Of a stretch of 64,000 nt of DNA, positions 12,641 through 24,210 are shown in pieces (positions within the stretch are counted from its first letter, which is position 1; every line of letters begins with the position of its first letter). Source of the DNA: Gnetum montanum. Taxonomy: Eukaryota > Streptophyta > Gnetopsida > Gnetales > Gnetaceae. The stretch is taken from contig MNCI01002704.1 of NCBI GenBank assembly GCA_015680685.1, positions 343,136-407,135 of the forward strand, written 5' to 3'. The notes beneath the pieces are model-generated. The model worked only from the letters and a program-made list of their open reading frames with translations, did no database searches and was not told where the DNA came from. The translations under genes were made by a program, and so were the position numbers.

Positions 12641-13720
12641 GGACTCATAAAAAGGTTTCACTTGTTAGATGTTGACTAATTATTTCTTATCTAGGCTATC
12701 AGGTTTGTAGATGACCATGGCCCCAAATGGAAAAGTCCCATCAATAATGTAAGGTCCTTCCCACAACATCTGAAATTTGGTTTGTTGGGATACATGTGCA
12801 AGATTCCAATAGAGGACCTTATCTCCTGATTGAAACTTGACTTTTCTTATTTTGAGGTCATGGCATTTCTTGTTGAATGCCTTATGTATTTTGTTGGAGG
12901 ATAGGGCCATTAACCAATTTTTGTCTAGCAAGTTGAGGTTCATTAATCATTCTTTCTGTGCTGGACTTGGATTTAGGTTAAGGTCATAGGTTGTAGCGAG
13001 TGTGCGGAGCTCAGATTAGATGGGCAATGTTGGTAGTTTTTCATACACAAGCTCATAGGGAGAATAACCTATGGAAAGCTTCCATGTGAAGTGATAGGTC
13101 CAAAGGCATCATTTAATTTGGTGCTCTAGTCCCTTTGATATTTGCTAATGGTGCACATTCAAATTTTTGTAATCTCCCAATTAGTGACCTCAGCTTGACC
13201 ATTAGCTTAGGGTGATATGGTGTTGTTAGTTTATGCTCAACCCCCAAGAGCTACATTAGTTTTTGGAAAGTGGAATCTATAAATGAGTTTCATTATTAGA
13301 AATTAACGCATGAGGCATACCAAACGTATTTATGATATTTTGTTATACAAACCAAGCAGTAATGGTGGATGTACAGTTGGTGATGGTTGTTTCTTCTACC
13401 CACTTGGTGCAATAGTTCACTGTGACTATGATATATGTCTTTTCATTTGATAAAGGTGTGATGGGATCCATATAGTCAATGCACAAAATATTGAATGGCT
13501 GAAGAGGTTGAATCTATTATTATGGCCCCTCCATTCGAGCTATCATTTCACCATCTCTCTGGCAACAATCACAAGTGTGGACAAATTGGTGTACATCCCT
13601 AAAGATTGTTGGCCAATAATATCCTGCCATGAGGATTTTTATGGTCATGCATCTCCTAGCATAATGGTCCTCACAAGGGCCTTCATGAGCATCCTAGAGA
13701 ACACATAGTTGATCCATATC
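12640..13720 (-). pseudogene. E2 integrase
   Basis: Minus strand, from about 13700: AHEGPCEDHY, GYYWPTIFRDVHQF and TCDCCQR form the zinc-binding HHCC region. Core block: IVTVNYCTKWVEETTI (13440-13380), matching the first catalytic region of gypsy integrases, with Asp replaced by Asn in the TVNYCTKW segment. C-terminal region 12943-12680: KVKFQSGDKVLYWN and QMLWEGPYIIDGTFPFGAM, the usual GDLVLR...W.GPY.V....GGA pattern. Integrase inserts the cDNA into the genome in the nucleus. Several stops and the altered core residue make it inactive. Confidence 0.8.
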
Positions 13721-13899
13721 AAAGATACACCAATGTACTAGGCCATTAGGATAGACTTTGTAGAGGTTTCCATTAATTTCCATGAAATACTTGACCTGGT
13801 GAAGAAACTATTGTTTCTTTCTAGTGTCCAGCCCTTGTAGCAGTTCTTGCTTGAGCAAATAAGTGAGGATGATGTCATCCCATTTTGGTTTATCAGGAA

Positions 13900-15262
13900 T
13901 TTATGCATTAATAGACCCTACAAGGAGAGATTCGTTATGGAATTGATCAAATAAGGGGCTCTCTTTCTCCTTGTCATCCCATCTTTGTCATGATAAGTGA
14001 TCCATAACCACATTCTCCACATCTTTTCAATTGACCATCATGAGATCAAACTCTTACAAAATCACAAGCCACCATATGACACAAGGGCTCACCATTGGTT
14101 TATTCATTAGAAACCAGATGACACTATGTTCACAAACACTTTATAGCCAAGCACATAGTGCCTAAACTTTTCTAATGTGAACACCATTGCCATCAATTCC
14201 TTTTCTATGGTAGTGTAGTGTAGTTGTGCACCTATAATACTTTAGCTTGTGCAGTAAATGTAATATGGACATTTTTGATCATCCATCTACATAAGCACTA
14301 CCCCCAAAGCATAATTTGATGCATCAGTCATTACATGAAATAGCCTAGACTAATCAAGTACTTGTAGAATTAGGGTTTCAACAAGCTTTTTCTTTAGAGT
14401 CTAAAATGTTGTTTCACATGCAAGGGTCAAAACAAATGATGCATCCTTCTTTGTCAATTCCACCAACGACTTGGCGATTTTGGAAAAATTCTTGATGAAG
14501 TGCTGGTAGTAGCCAATATGACCAAGGAATGACTGCACTTCTTTAACTATTATAGGTTGGCAAGTTATTCCTTGGATGACCATTATTTTTTTAGGGTCCA
14601 CCTTGATTCCTAATTTTGAAATATGGTGCCCCAAGACTCTATCTTCCTAGACCATAAGATGGCTCTTTAGTAATTGAGTTGGAGGTTTGTTTCGACACAT
14701 CTCTTCAACACTACTCAAGAAGGTCCAAGGCTTGCTCGAACATAGCTCTATAGGTAGAAAATTCATCCATGAAGACTTCTACCCCACTATCAATCTATTA
14801 TTGGAAAATGTTGAGAACTAATCATTGGAATGTGGTTGGGGCATTACATAGATCAAATGGCATCTGACAATAAATGAAAGTCCCCCAAGAACTTGTAAAA
14901 TTCATCTTTACCTAGTCCTCTAGTGCAATCTAGATTTGGCTATAAGCACTATAACCATCTAGAAAGTTGTAATAGTAGGGCCCAGAAATGGTGTCTAGCA
15001 CTTGGTCAACAAAAGGCAATGAAAAATGATCTATGAAAGTTTCCATGTTAAGTAGTCAAAAGTTGATGCACACCTACCATTTTCCTCCTTTCTTGGGCAC
15101 GATCATGAGTGAACTAACCCACACATTGTCTACAATAGGGTAGATGAATCCTACCTTGAAGAGTTTCTCAATCTCCTATTTGATGATCTTCTTTAATTTG
15201 GGATTCAAACATTGTTGTGACTATCATTTCAGCTTAATGGTGAGGTCAATGTATATCCGATG
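13900..15262 (-). pseudogene. E2 reverse transcriptase and RNase H
   Basis: Minus strand. The RT active-site box reads VFMDEFSTY at about 14773-14750, where the family has F-M/V-D-D; the second Asp is now Glu. Downstream, 14634-14401 reads GHHISKLGIKVDPKK and EVQSFLGHIGYYQHFIKNFS, the standard RT to RNase H connection. RNase H text follows to about 13900 with stops. RT copies the element RNA into DNA and RNase H removes the RNA strand. The altered active site and the stops show it is dead. Confidence 0.8.
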
Positions 15263-16234
15263 CTAACATATTCTTGGATCTATCCTAGTGAGCTTAGAAT
15301 ATGAACAAGCAAAGGTTGGTAACCATTTTTCCCCAACCTTCATGAACATTTTCTTTTGTTTTGTAGCAAGCTTGGCATTAATAATGACTGGCCTTCCATT
15401 TTTCAAGAACACATACTTCATTCCAATCAACAGTGTCTTCAATTCAAGGGACTCTTGTTTAAAATTGTTAGGAATATCTAGCTCTCCCCAATTGACATCA
15501 TCATTTACTCCTTCAAAGAGCTGGTGATGAACTTGCTCAAGATCATTCATACTTGCAACATATTCATATGTTAGGTCCCCAATAGGTTCCATGCACAATG
15601 TACTACTGCTAGAATCAGCTATCAACCATTGGGTACCTTCTTGTTTTGTGGCTGTTGCATACATGCATCTTTGGATTTCAGCTTCTAGTGCACACAGCTT
15701 GCGTACAGAGATAGATGTTAGGTTTACTAACCATAACTTCTGCACACAATGGCACCTTGAATTATTGTATGTGATACATGGAACCCTCTTCTTCTTGATC
15801 TTTTCAAATTCATTTTCCTTAGATATCTTCAAGGAAAGATCTCTAATGCCCATTTTTGCATCAACAGTGCTTAACCATGCCCTTCCCATAATAATTTAGA
15901 AGTCGCCCTTACAATTTTCCACCTTGATTACTAAGAAGTTGGTGAGATATGACCATCCACAAATGTTGGTTACAATGTCCTCTACTAGTCCCAATGGAAC
16001 AGTGATGGACTGGTCTACCAGTTCTAGCTGGATGTTACTCTTCTTCAAGGGAGGAAGGTTCCACATTGTGTACATCTCATGCGAGATTAGATTAACACCA
16101 AAACTAGTGTCAAGAAGATCTTTACAAGGCTCATTCCCAGCAAGTTGCAAATATACTAGGGGACTCCTAGGATTAGCTAACTTTTTGGGCAAGTTACCAA
16201 CTCGAATCCAATCATATACAACATGAGTCAACAT
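15263..16234 (-). pseudogene. E2 aspartic protease and linker, one in-frame stop
   Basis: A 970-bp frame on the minus strand, interrupted only by the TAA at 15898-15896. The N-terminal part has EPCKDLLDTSFGVNLIS, the protease active-site region, where D-T is kept and the triad Gly is Ser. The segment after the stop reads IIMGRAWLSTVDAKMGI, the I-L-G-R-P-W-L signature. The rest (15800-15263) is the spacer before RT. E4 has a clear homologue at 52770-53070. The single stop lies where relatives usually have Gln, consistent with one C-to-T change, so this is the best-preserved part of E2. Confidence 0.8.
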
Positions 16235-16239
16235 TACAG

Positions 16240-18733
16240 TATGGATTTAAGAGGGATTTTGGTTTGAAGGGGACTCAAATAGAGGTGAGATAGAGAAAGG
16301 TGAAGGAAAAAGGTTACCAACCACCAATGTGTCTAAGGACTTTGTTGGATTACAAGGTCGAAAGAAGGATCTTTTCTTTGTTTATGGTTCTGACCCGCTT
16401 GATGGGTTAACCGATTATAGACTAACTACCCTCATAGCATTCATTTGCTATGGTTGGGTAGGCAATTCACCTTGCATGGATAGAGTAGGTGGTAGCTATG
16501 TAGGAGATGGAGAAGTAGGTGCATGAACAAGAGATGCATAAGGATAGTAGGTGGCATCCCTCCTTGGATAGGACGATTGGTATACTTCAGGATGGTAGTG
16601 GTAAGGTTGGTAAGTGGTAACATGACCAGAGGAGTTCTGTGGAGATGAAGGTTGTTGAACATAGTAACCATAGGGATCTAGTTGCCAGTAAGGGTACTGC
16701 TATCTTGGAGATGCCAATGCCCACAATTGTGGTTGCTGCCACTACTGGTACAATTTGTAAGATTGCAATGGAGTTCCACTTGGATAGTACTACTATGGTT
16801 GGTGGAACTGTCGAGGATTGCCTTGTGGATAAGAAAATCTTTTAGGTGTTTGCCTTTGTGCAAATTGTGGATGTAAGGCACACACCCTAGATTCCTGCAA
16901 GTGTGACATAATTGGGCAACATCCCTTAGGATGTTCATACTAGCATACATCGCATCTACCATCATCATAAGTTACTATCCACAACCATCTCTATCATAGC
17001 CATTTTACCCTTACCCTTAGATATAGCACATTCAGCTTACTTACATCTTTAGTGCTCACGCTCATCACTTTGCTCCTTGGACTCTTTAGCAATTTTTAAG
17101 ACAACCTAAAACTTATTATCCATAGAGTCCCATAATTGGTCAAACTTAGCCATGATTTTAGATTACAATTTCTGGAGTGGTAAGGTTTTTTGATTAGCCA
17201 CCTCATCTCTAGTTAATTCATCCTCACTATCACAAAATCAAACCCCCCCTTTTGTGGATAGAAGGATCCCTGTTGTATTCTTCTGCACTTTCTCACTTTC
17301 TCAATTCTCCCTCCTCCTTGGCTACCTACTTAATTAATTTTTGAATCCAATAAGTGCTTAACTCTATCAATCTCTTTTGGGCATAGATGCCAAGGATTTT
17401 CTTGGTTTCAAATTGTAACCCATCTATGATATGATGAAGCTGATCAAGCTAAGAGTACCCATGGCCAGGAGACCTATGCAACAGAGAGTAGTATTGACCA
17501 ATAGCAGCATCCAAGGGCTCATGATTTTCTTGTTTCCACCCTTGAATCTACTTCCTTAAATTAGATAGTCAAGAGTACATTTGATATTTGTCATTGAACA
17601 ATTCCAACATTGTACTTCATCGCCTGATTGATTCTAGTTCCAAGGATCGATATCAATTTTCTACTTCCTTTATGAGTGCCCTTGGAAATAATTTCAGCTT
17701 CTGGCAATCATTCTCAATATTTTGCAAGGCACATATATCCTAAAAGGTCTAGAGATGATTTTGCAAATCAGCACCATATCCTCCCTCAAATTAAGGGATG
17801 TTGGTCATGTCCAACCTCTTTATTCTGCTATCTTTCATGTGCCTTGTTGGAATCCTCATAGCCTTTGCAATGTTCAACATGCCCCAAGTGGCAAGTAGAG
17901 GTTCATTAAGGCCATGGTGATGGTGCCTACGATGTTCTCTACTAGCACTTCTTTCTTGATGATGGGTCTCTTTGGATTTCCCATGTCTTCAATCACGACC
18001 GTCGTGATAGTCCCTTTTGTTTTTCTGGTCCCATCGATCACCTCCATCACAATTATTCCTTCTACAGCCACAATCTGAGCCAGATGAAAAAGAAGAAGAA
18101 GATGATGAATGGAAGAAGAGGAGAACTTGCTCTATGCTAATGCCTATCATCCTTTCTTTGATGCTCACGACCATGATTGCAATCATGACTTTCTTTTTCT
18201 CCCTTATCTTGACTTGCCTCACCAAATCCATTTTTGTCATTGGATCTATTTTGGCTAGAACCTAGATTATGAATTGTGGATTGTACATTCTTGTTGAGCG
18301 TTCCTTGAACAAAGTCAAAGAGAGGAGAATCACTAAAGAAGTGGTCGCCTTCATCAAATGGGCCAAGTAGAGGTGGAAAAGTGTTTGACCCCTTGCCCTT
18401 CACAAGCTCGTGCTAGTGCTCCAGTTGATGATCCCTTAACCTTTGTGCTTCAATGGGATGATAATCCCTTGAATCAAGATATCGTATTTCATACTCTCCA
18501 TGAAGATGTTGAAGCCCATGTCATACAAGCATTAGCTAGAGCATCACTGGAACAGATTGATCAAGTAGCAATACAATGTTGCCTTTCATGTTGTGCCACT
18601 GCAACAATTCATCTTAATGCAAGATGAAGGTGACGTCGGGTACATATTCATCAAGATGAGCATATACCACCCAGTATTGCTGAGGCACATCGACTACTCT
18701 GGGCAAAGATGGGCTCCTATGAGAAGAAAACAT
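16240..18733 (-). pseudogene. E2 gag
   Basis: Starts near the ATG at 18733-18731, 150 bp after the primer site. Early text VVYAHLDEYVPDVTFILH matches the E4 gag start (VVYAYLNPYYLDFTFILH). The capsid part at 17620-17380 contains IQGWKQENHEPLDAAIGQYY and HIIDGL, shared almost word for word with E6 (IQGWKQAQHEPLDMALERYY) and E3 (IQGWRQEQHESLDMALDRYY). A Tyr/Pro/Gln-rich tail is read at 16680-16480. No CCHC knuckle was found. Many stops. Gag forms the particle shell. Confidence 0.75.
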
Positions 18734-18882
18734 TTTGTGTTAGTGAACTTATAGGTAGTGTGCAGTTAATGTTTAATTTAATTATAATAATAGTTTTTGT
18801 TCTCATAAGATTTGACTCTTAGGGTTTGAACAACGAAGTTACTAAGTTTCACTTAGTTTAGATAGCACACGTAAAACTATAG

Positions 18883-18900
18883 TCCCTGGCAATAGTGCCA
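18883..18900 (-). other. E2 primer-binding site, tRNA-Asp type
   Basis: The minus strand reads TGGCACTATTGCCAGGGA directly after the LTR end (one base between). The plant tRNA-Asp complement is TGGCGCCGTTGCCGGGGA. There are four differences, all transitions and mostly at CpG positions. Confidence 0.8.
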
Positions 18901-18901
18901 A

Positions 18902-19301
18902 TGATGAGCTGCAAGGTACCCCTACACCCAACCATATGAATCACAGGCGTTCACATGCAATCTAGTCGAATTCCGCAGACTATAATTACTAAATACGCTA
19001 GAGCTAAACAGTGCATGCGTGTTGTCCATTCATTGTCTTCCCAGTCCCACTTGTGGAATTCAATTATAGGGCTAAGTGTGACTGAGGCATAATATTTTTA
19101 TTATTTTGTGTTTTATCAAATCACTCATCTGGAACAAGAATGAAAGTAAGGGTAATTAAATGCTAAGTAAATTATGGTCTAATCTAGCCTAACACAAGTA
19201 ACTGTTCCCACTTCCTGGACACATCCTCAACTTTGTGTAAACACTGCTGGGTTGTCAAACGCTAACCATTTCTAAGCTACCAAGTGTCACACATATGTTC
19301 T
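18902..19301 (-). repeat. E2 5' LTR, truncated
   Basis: Matches 9716-10114 from TGATGAG to about 19301 (GTGTCACACATATGTTC), then similarity stops abruptly. The missing part contains the U3 promoter, so this copy has no TATA or ATATC block. It ends 551 bp before the GDSL start codon. Confidence 0.85.
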
Positions 19302-19852
19302 AATCACATTGTCAACTCATTGCAGATTTAATGCATTTCTGTATGCTCTCAGGAATCCAACACAAACAGTTCCTCAAAATTTATCTAGAATCGTGAATCT
19401 TCAACGCATAGTGTAAAAGGTAAAAGGTTAATGAAGATTGTGGAAGAATTCTAGAATTCTATTCCCACACTGCAATGCTATTCAAATTTTGTAATATTCT
19501 GAGGACTGATGAGTACCTTATTCCAGGCTTGACGTCTCTGTCCTCTTTATTCCAATTTAAAATAAAGTTTAATTATCTGGTTCATCTCAATTCTCAGCAT
19601 CTGCCATTCTTTATTGGTATTCCTCCTTACGTGAGCCGCACAAGTTTTCTAATAAATTAATAATCAAGGGGTCACATTCCTGTCTCCAGAAAATTTATTT
19701 TTGCAACCACCCAATTGTTTTTGTCGGACATTCATCACGCTTTGCAAGTGCCAAGTCGCTGAATTCAATTTGACACATTCATTCCATATAGAAGGAGCAG
19801 CGGCAGACAGACCACATCACATCTTCATCATAATCATTCATCCTGGACCGCC
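19302..19852 (+). promoter_or_regulatory. upstream region of the GDSL gene
   Basis: A non-repeat stretch between the truncated LTR and the start codon. A weak TATA-like sequence (CCATATAGAAGG) is at about 19786-19797, followed by a purine-rich leader. No other element was recognised. Promoter function is inferred from position only. Confidence 0.4.
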
Positions 19853-21695
19853 ATGAAGATCACTTTGCTGTGTTTTATCGCGATTACACTCTGCGTGGAA
19901 GGTGCAGTGGTGCTGAACAATGAAGCAGAAGAAGGGAGCAGAAGAAGAGGATGCTTCAGTGCCATTTACAGCTTCGGAGACTCCATCACTGATACTGGCA
20001 ATGCACTGATCACCTCGCCTGGCCAATCTAACGGGCGCCTTCCCTACGGAGAAACGTTTTTTGGCAGGCCCACCGGCAGATACTCCGACGGCAGGATAAT
20101 CCTCGACTTCTTAGGTACATCACACGTTCCTCACTCGTAAAGTGTTTCTATTGATTCCTGTTCTTCACCGCCTGCCGAATCTTCTCGGGATTTTATTTTT
20201 AATCCAATCCTGGCTTGGCAGATGGTTTATTGGGTTTCCTTAGTCATGATTCCTGATTTTTAGGATCTTTTTGATGTTTTACCCTGTTTCGGATCAGGAA
20301 CTCGTTTGTAGAGATGCTCCGGTTCGTCGGTCTGTAATTCGACTAATTACTAATTACAGTCACTACACGATTTGAATCCCTGTTTTTGTATGCAAAGCTC
20401 TTTCATCTATACATTTGACCAAGTCTCTCCGCTGCTTTCTTTTTACTGCTCTTGAATCGCTTTTTAAAATAAGAAACTCCATAGCCCAGCAGGTACCAGC
20501 GGACCAGCAGCCCATATGTTTTTATTTCCTTTCCTATTTTCGATTTCTGTGATACTTTCTGTATCTGATTTACTACACAAAATGCAGTTGCGAGGGCAAG
20601 CGATTGTTTTGCAGAAATTATTCCTCTTAGTGCACTGGACTCCGGCATACTTGCTGGGTTTTATATAACGATGCTTGCTTTGCTGGTTTATTCATATAAC
20701 ACTTTTAAATGTTTTTTTTTTTACGAGATTGAAGCTACTGTGTGGATCATAACAGATCTGCAGCTGAAACCGAAAGCTTTTAATCTTCATTTGCAGCGGA
20801 AGCATGCGGGCTGCCACTGCTGGATCCGTACCTGAACGCCTCCTCTCCCCACTTGGGCGGAATCAACTTTGCAGTGGGCGGCGCCACGGCGAACAACGAA
20901 ACGTACATTAAAGCATTGAACAGAGAAGCAGCCACGAATCTTTCGCTGGATGTGCAGGTCAATTGGTTTCTGGACTACAAATCCAAGCTCTGCGCACAGA
21001 ACCCAGATTGCTCGCAGCACCTGGAGCAGGCCCTGTTCGTGGTGGGCGAAATCGGTGGCAACGACTACAACTACCAGCTCTGCGGCCCCAACCCTTTGAC
21101 ATTAGAGCAAGTAGAGGAATCCATCGGAGACGTAGTAGCAGCAATCCAGCAAGCTTTGGAATCTCTGATTGATCAAGGATCTGCGCGCAAAATCGTAGTT
21201 CCCAACAATTTCCCGATAGGCTGCTGGACCATCTATTTGAGCGAGTATCCGCTGGAACCGCGGGATGCCATGGGCTGCATGCCCAGATTCAACCGATTCG
21301 CCAAGGCCGGAAACCTGCGTCTGCAGGAAATGGTCCAGAAATTGCAGGCCCGTTACAGCGGCCATGGCGTAAAGATTGTGCAGGCGGATTACTACGGGGC
21401 TGCTCTGTGGATTCTGAGCTCGCCGCAGAATTTCGGAATCGAAAATCGGTTTGTGGCATGCTGTGGTGAGGCAGGTAGTGCTTACCACTTCAATGGCACA
21501 GATGTGTGCGCCATGTCTGAAAAAACAAGTGTCTGTGCCGATCCTTGGCAATACTTCAATTTTGATGGGATTCATCTCACAGAGGCTGGGTACAGGGCAA
21601 TGGCGTCCCTGTTGCTGGACCCGTCGTTGCTGTTTGCATCTCCTCCCCTTTTTGGCAGCCTCTGCCCCCACCTTCATCTTACTTCTTCGTCGTAA
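19853..21695 (+). CDS. GDSL esterase/lipase, two exons (19853-20114, 20797-21695)
   Basis: A secreted SGNH/GDSL hydrolase of 386 residues, joined across a phase-1 GT-AG intron. A hydrophobic signal peptide spans about residues 1-18. Block I FGDSITDTGN carries the nucleophile Ser44. Block II NFAVGGATA (Gly115/116) and block III GEIGGNDYNY (Gly175, Asn176) form the oxyanion hole. Block V FDGIHLTEAGY supplies Asp344 and His347. GETFFGRPTGRYSDGR and DYNY resemble the plant subfamily that includes sinapine and acetylajmalan esterases, but the substrate cannot be told. Length is normal and all catalytic residues are present. ATG 19853 is the first in frame before the signal peptide. Exons are GC-richer than the surroundings. 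Relatives commonly have about five exons; here everything after intron 1 is one exon. Confidence 0.93.
20115..20796 (+). other. intron of the GDSL gene
   Basis: 682 bp, begins GTACAT and ends CATTTGCAG. Joining at these sites reads LDFL then AEACGLPLLDPYL, the expected family sequence, with one base of codon 88 in exon 1. It is AT-rich with T runs. No other feature was recognised inside. Confidence 0.85.
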
Positions 21696-22922
21696 TATAT
21701 GTTTCTTCCTTTGTTTGCATGTGGGAGTCTTTCTGAATTTTGTTTGCATTTCTTCCTTGTGGTCTATGCGTTGGTGAGTGATGCATGTGAGCTGAGTTCT
21801 GTCCTCTGATGCAGTGGTCACATCTGTTGATGCCAACTGCTCTGTGTTAGCACAGGGTCATTAATTAATCAGATTACCCACTGAGATAGGTTTCTCAATT
21901 GGAAGCCATGAAACAAATTAAGTAAAACATAAGGCGTGCTTTCAGAAAACATTATTCAACCTTTCAGTTATTAAGTACATAACTTATGTTTATTAATCGT
22001 ATAGCATCATGACAAGTAAAGCATCAACAAACTCTCATGTACTTAAATTGATGTCTCATGTATCTTTAGTCATTATCCTTGATTTATTATCGTTTTTTTC
22101 TAACCCAGAAACCGGCAATTGAGCCACTACCAGTAGTTAAAAACCTGCAACGCAATTTGTTACCCCTGAATTCCAATACAAACGCTGCCCTCGCGTGTAT
22201 ATCTTTCACATCCACGGATGCTCCCACCCGCAGTGGAAAGAATCTGATTGTGCTCTGTTACAGCTGAAATTCATGTTTCATTCTTCACCATTGCTCTTGC
22301 TGACTTGCTTCTGCAGGCAAGAAAATGGCAGTTACCCACTGTATGGTAGCCAGTAGCCTAATGGGGAAGCTATTAATCTGCATGGATGATTTGAGCTTAA
22401 GATCTTCAGCACAATGCAAAAACACATTTAAAAGAAAATTTATATATCTGAATAGAACAATTTTGACACAGGCTTTTCAAAAGAGTAAATTCAAAATTGT
22501 ATGCATTTAGCATAGTTTGAGAAAGATCTCCAATATATGGCACTGCAACATTGAAGCCAATAGGATCCTACATTTAATCAATTAAATTATGTTATATTTT
22601 TATTGATTTTTTAAGTTTACTGTATTGTTTATTACTAATTGGAATGCCAATGAAAATGTAAAATTTTTATATTTGATTTTCTACTTTAACCGAGCTCTTA
22701 GATGAAAAAGATTGGAAATTGCAACTATCAATGTGGGTGAATATAACTGTTCTATTCTTCCAATATTCTAATATTGATGATTTTAATCCAATTCTTACAC
22801 TGATTTATTCAGATTTTTCTGATCCCATTTATGAAAAAAGGGTGCTGATTTGCCTATCACATTAGATTTTTCAATCTATGGCATTTAGTGTAAAAATGAA
22901 AGTCTCGTCTCATCACCGATTT
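21696..22922. other. GDSL 3' flank, no gene recognised
   Basis: Contains the 3' untranslated region of the GDSL gene; I could not fix a poly(A) signal. Reading frames of 61-62 codons at 22079 and 22325 match nothing I know. A possible acceptor-like CTTCTGCAG is at about 22309-22317, but without a coding partner it is not called. Confidence 0.35.
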
Positions 22923-23054
22923 TCCCGAGCTGTTAAGATGCTTCAAAATGGTTTGCAAAGGCTATGGATGGACATATATCATATGGTATCCCGAGCTGTT
23001 AAGATGCTTCAAAATGGTTTGCAAAGGCTATGGATGGACATATATCATATGGTA
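22923..23054. repeat. perfect 66-bp tandem duplication
   Basis: 22923-22988 and 22989-23054 are identical, starting TCCCGAGCTGTTAAGATGCT and ending CATATGGTA. The unit is a multiple of three, so an open frame runs through both, but no protein is recognised. Identity suggests a recent event, unlike other duplications here. Confidence 0.95.
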
Positions 23055-23199
23055 TACTGTTAGAATCTGTAGATTACATAGTGATAAAATATGCATACAA
23101 TGCCGATATGCATGATACTATTGATTTGCCTTGGCTAACCTGGGACTTCATAGAGTTTTCCAATTACAAATTTTGGAACCCATATTACCAAGCTGACGA

Positions 23200-23265
23200 T
23201 CATTCTTTTTTTTTAAAAAAAAAAAAAGAGATAATAATGATGATAATAATAATACACACTACACA
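23200..23265. repeat. T/A run and AAT/GAT microsatellite
   Basis: A run of T, then a run of A, then repeated ATAAT/GATAAT units ending in an AC-rich tail. Simple low-complexity sequence. Confidence 0.8.
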
Positions 23266-23701
23266 GATAAAGGCTTAAAATTGACCGGCAAGAGTGCCTA
23301 TTCACCACTTTTTATAAAAGCTGGGTGTAACATCACAGGTTTATAAGATAGCCTCTCACACGAACAGGAAAAATGCAAACTAATAATATTAAAAGCCAAA
23401 ATAAGGTTATCAACATAGTCCAATCAGTTCAATTAACAAAAGAAGACAAGAGTACTCAAGTTCATTCAAAGAATTTATTTTTAGGCAATGGATCATCGCT
23501 CGCAGAACCGTTCTGAAACTTACTAACTGTATTATTTAATTCACAAAATAACTCAAGTTGCATCATGCATGCACTTCATATTCTATGTCTTACACTGGAT
23601 GTAACAAACAGGAAATACAGGCCACATTTTTAAAACAGGGAGAAATAGAAATCGATTTCTCTAATCTATCATTCCTCATCCTTGTCACCACAAGGTCAAG
23701 G

Positions 23702-24210
23702 TCAAGACCGAGATCGTTTTTGAGATGTTGAGGCAGCTTGGTCCCAATGCTTCCTGAGCGATGTCCATGCTACGAAGGCTGCATTCTTTTCAGCTTGTTC
23801 CTTTGTTTTTGCAGCCTCCTCGATAAAATCCTACGAGCAACTTTAACCATAAACAAAAACGTAGGCAAATGCCCAGGCCCTGACATTGTTGTGTTTGTTG
23901 TGGTGTAGATTGGTAGGGGTATTCCTGCCTTGTCTAGCAGTTCCGATAACAAATTCTTGCACATACCTGTTCTATCTGAATCAATCTTTGAGGGTCTTCT
24001 TCAAGTGAGCATGTATAGAGCCTCTTCCACAGCTGCCTCCTTGGCCTACCACAATATATTGTAAAATAGAGGACTTTCAAATGTCTGGCCATTAAAACTC
24101 ACCATAACCTTGAAACGTGGGATGTGGTCTAGACCTTCTTGTTCACAGAAATACAAAGGCAGGTTGAGGCAGCTCTTCTAGGCCAACTCCTACAACTAGT
24201 TCTTGAACAT
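23702..24210 (-). pseudogene. double-stranded-RNA-binding protein (DRB family) pseudogene
   Basis: Minus strand from ATG 24210 shows two dsRNA-binding motifs. The first has MFKN, SCLNLPLYFCEQEGLDHIPR and FKVMVSFNGQTFESP. The second has CKNLLSELLDKAGIPLPIYT, GPGHLPTFLFMVKVA, then EAAKTKEQAEKNAAFVAWTS and ends KRSRS-stop at 23702. This matches plant DRB proteins (HYL1/DRB2-5 group), which help Dicer-like enzymes process small RNAs or restrain them. Damage: several stops in motif one, including at usual Gln positions, and a frameshift at about 23835-23850 before the last helix of motif two. Both motifs run together without a visible intron, so it may be a processed copy. The ordered family motifs make the assignment firm; parent unknown. 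Confidence 0.85.

Larger units (their letters stand above)
9716..19301 (-). mobile_element. E2: Ty3/gypsy element (tRNA-Asp primer type) with gag and pol, truncated at its 5' LTR
   Basis: On the minus strand the order is partial 5' LTR (19301-18902), primer site, gag, protease, linker, RT, RNase H, integrase, about 2 kb non-coding, polypurine tract and 3' LTR (10583-9716). The two LTR copies align along about 400 bp, with nearly all differences being transitions. A tRNA-Asp primer site is characteristic of Athila/Tat-type plant gypsy elements, so that lineage is inferred. Frames are broken but less so than in neighbouring elements; one 970-bp stretch has a single stop. The 5' LTR lacks its upstream part. 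No target-site duplication can be checked. Confidence 0.85.

Noticed and set aside
15591-16226. Plus-strand frames of about 100 codons
   Set aside because: Antisense to the E2 protease and linker, which have clear motifs on the minus strand.
17989-18403. Charged, low-complexity frames on both strands
   Set aside because: They lie in the basic, Ser-rich part of E2 gag; overlapping frames are composition effects.
21102-21836. 244-codon minus-strand frame
   Set aside because: It is the antisense shadow of the GDSL exon 2; no family resemblance, and its codon pattern follows the real gene.
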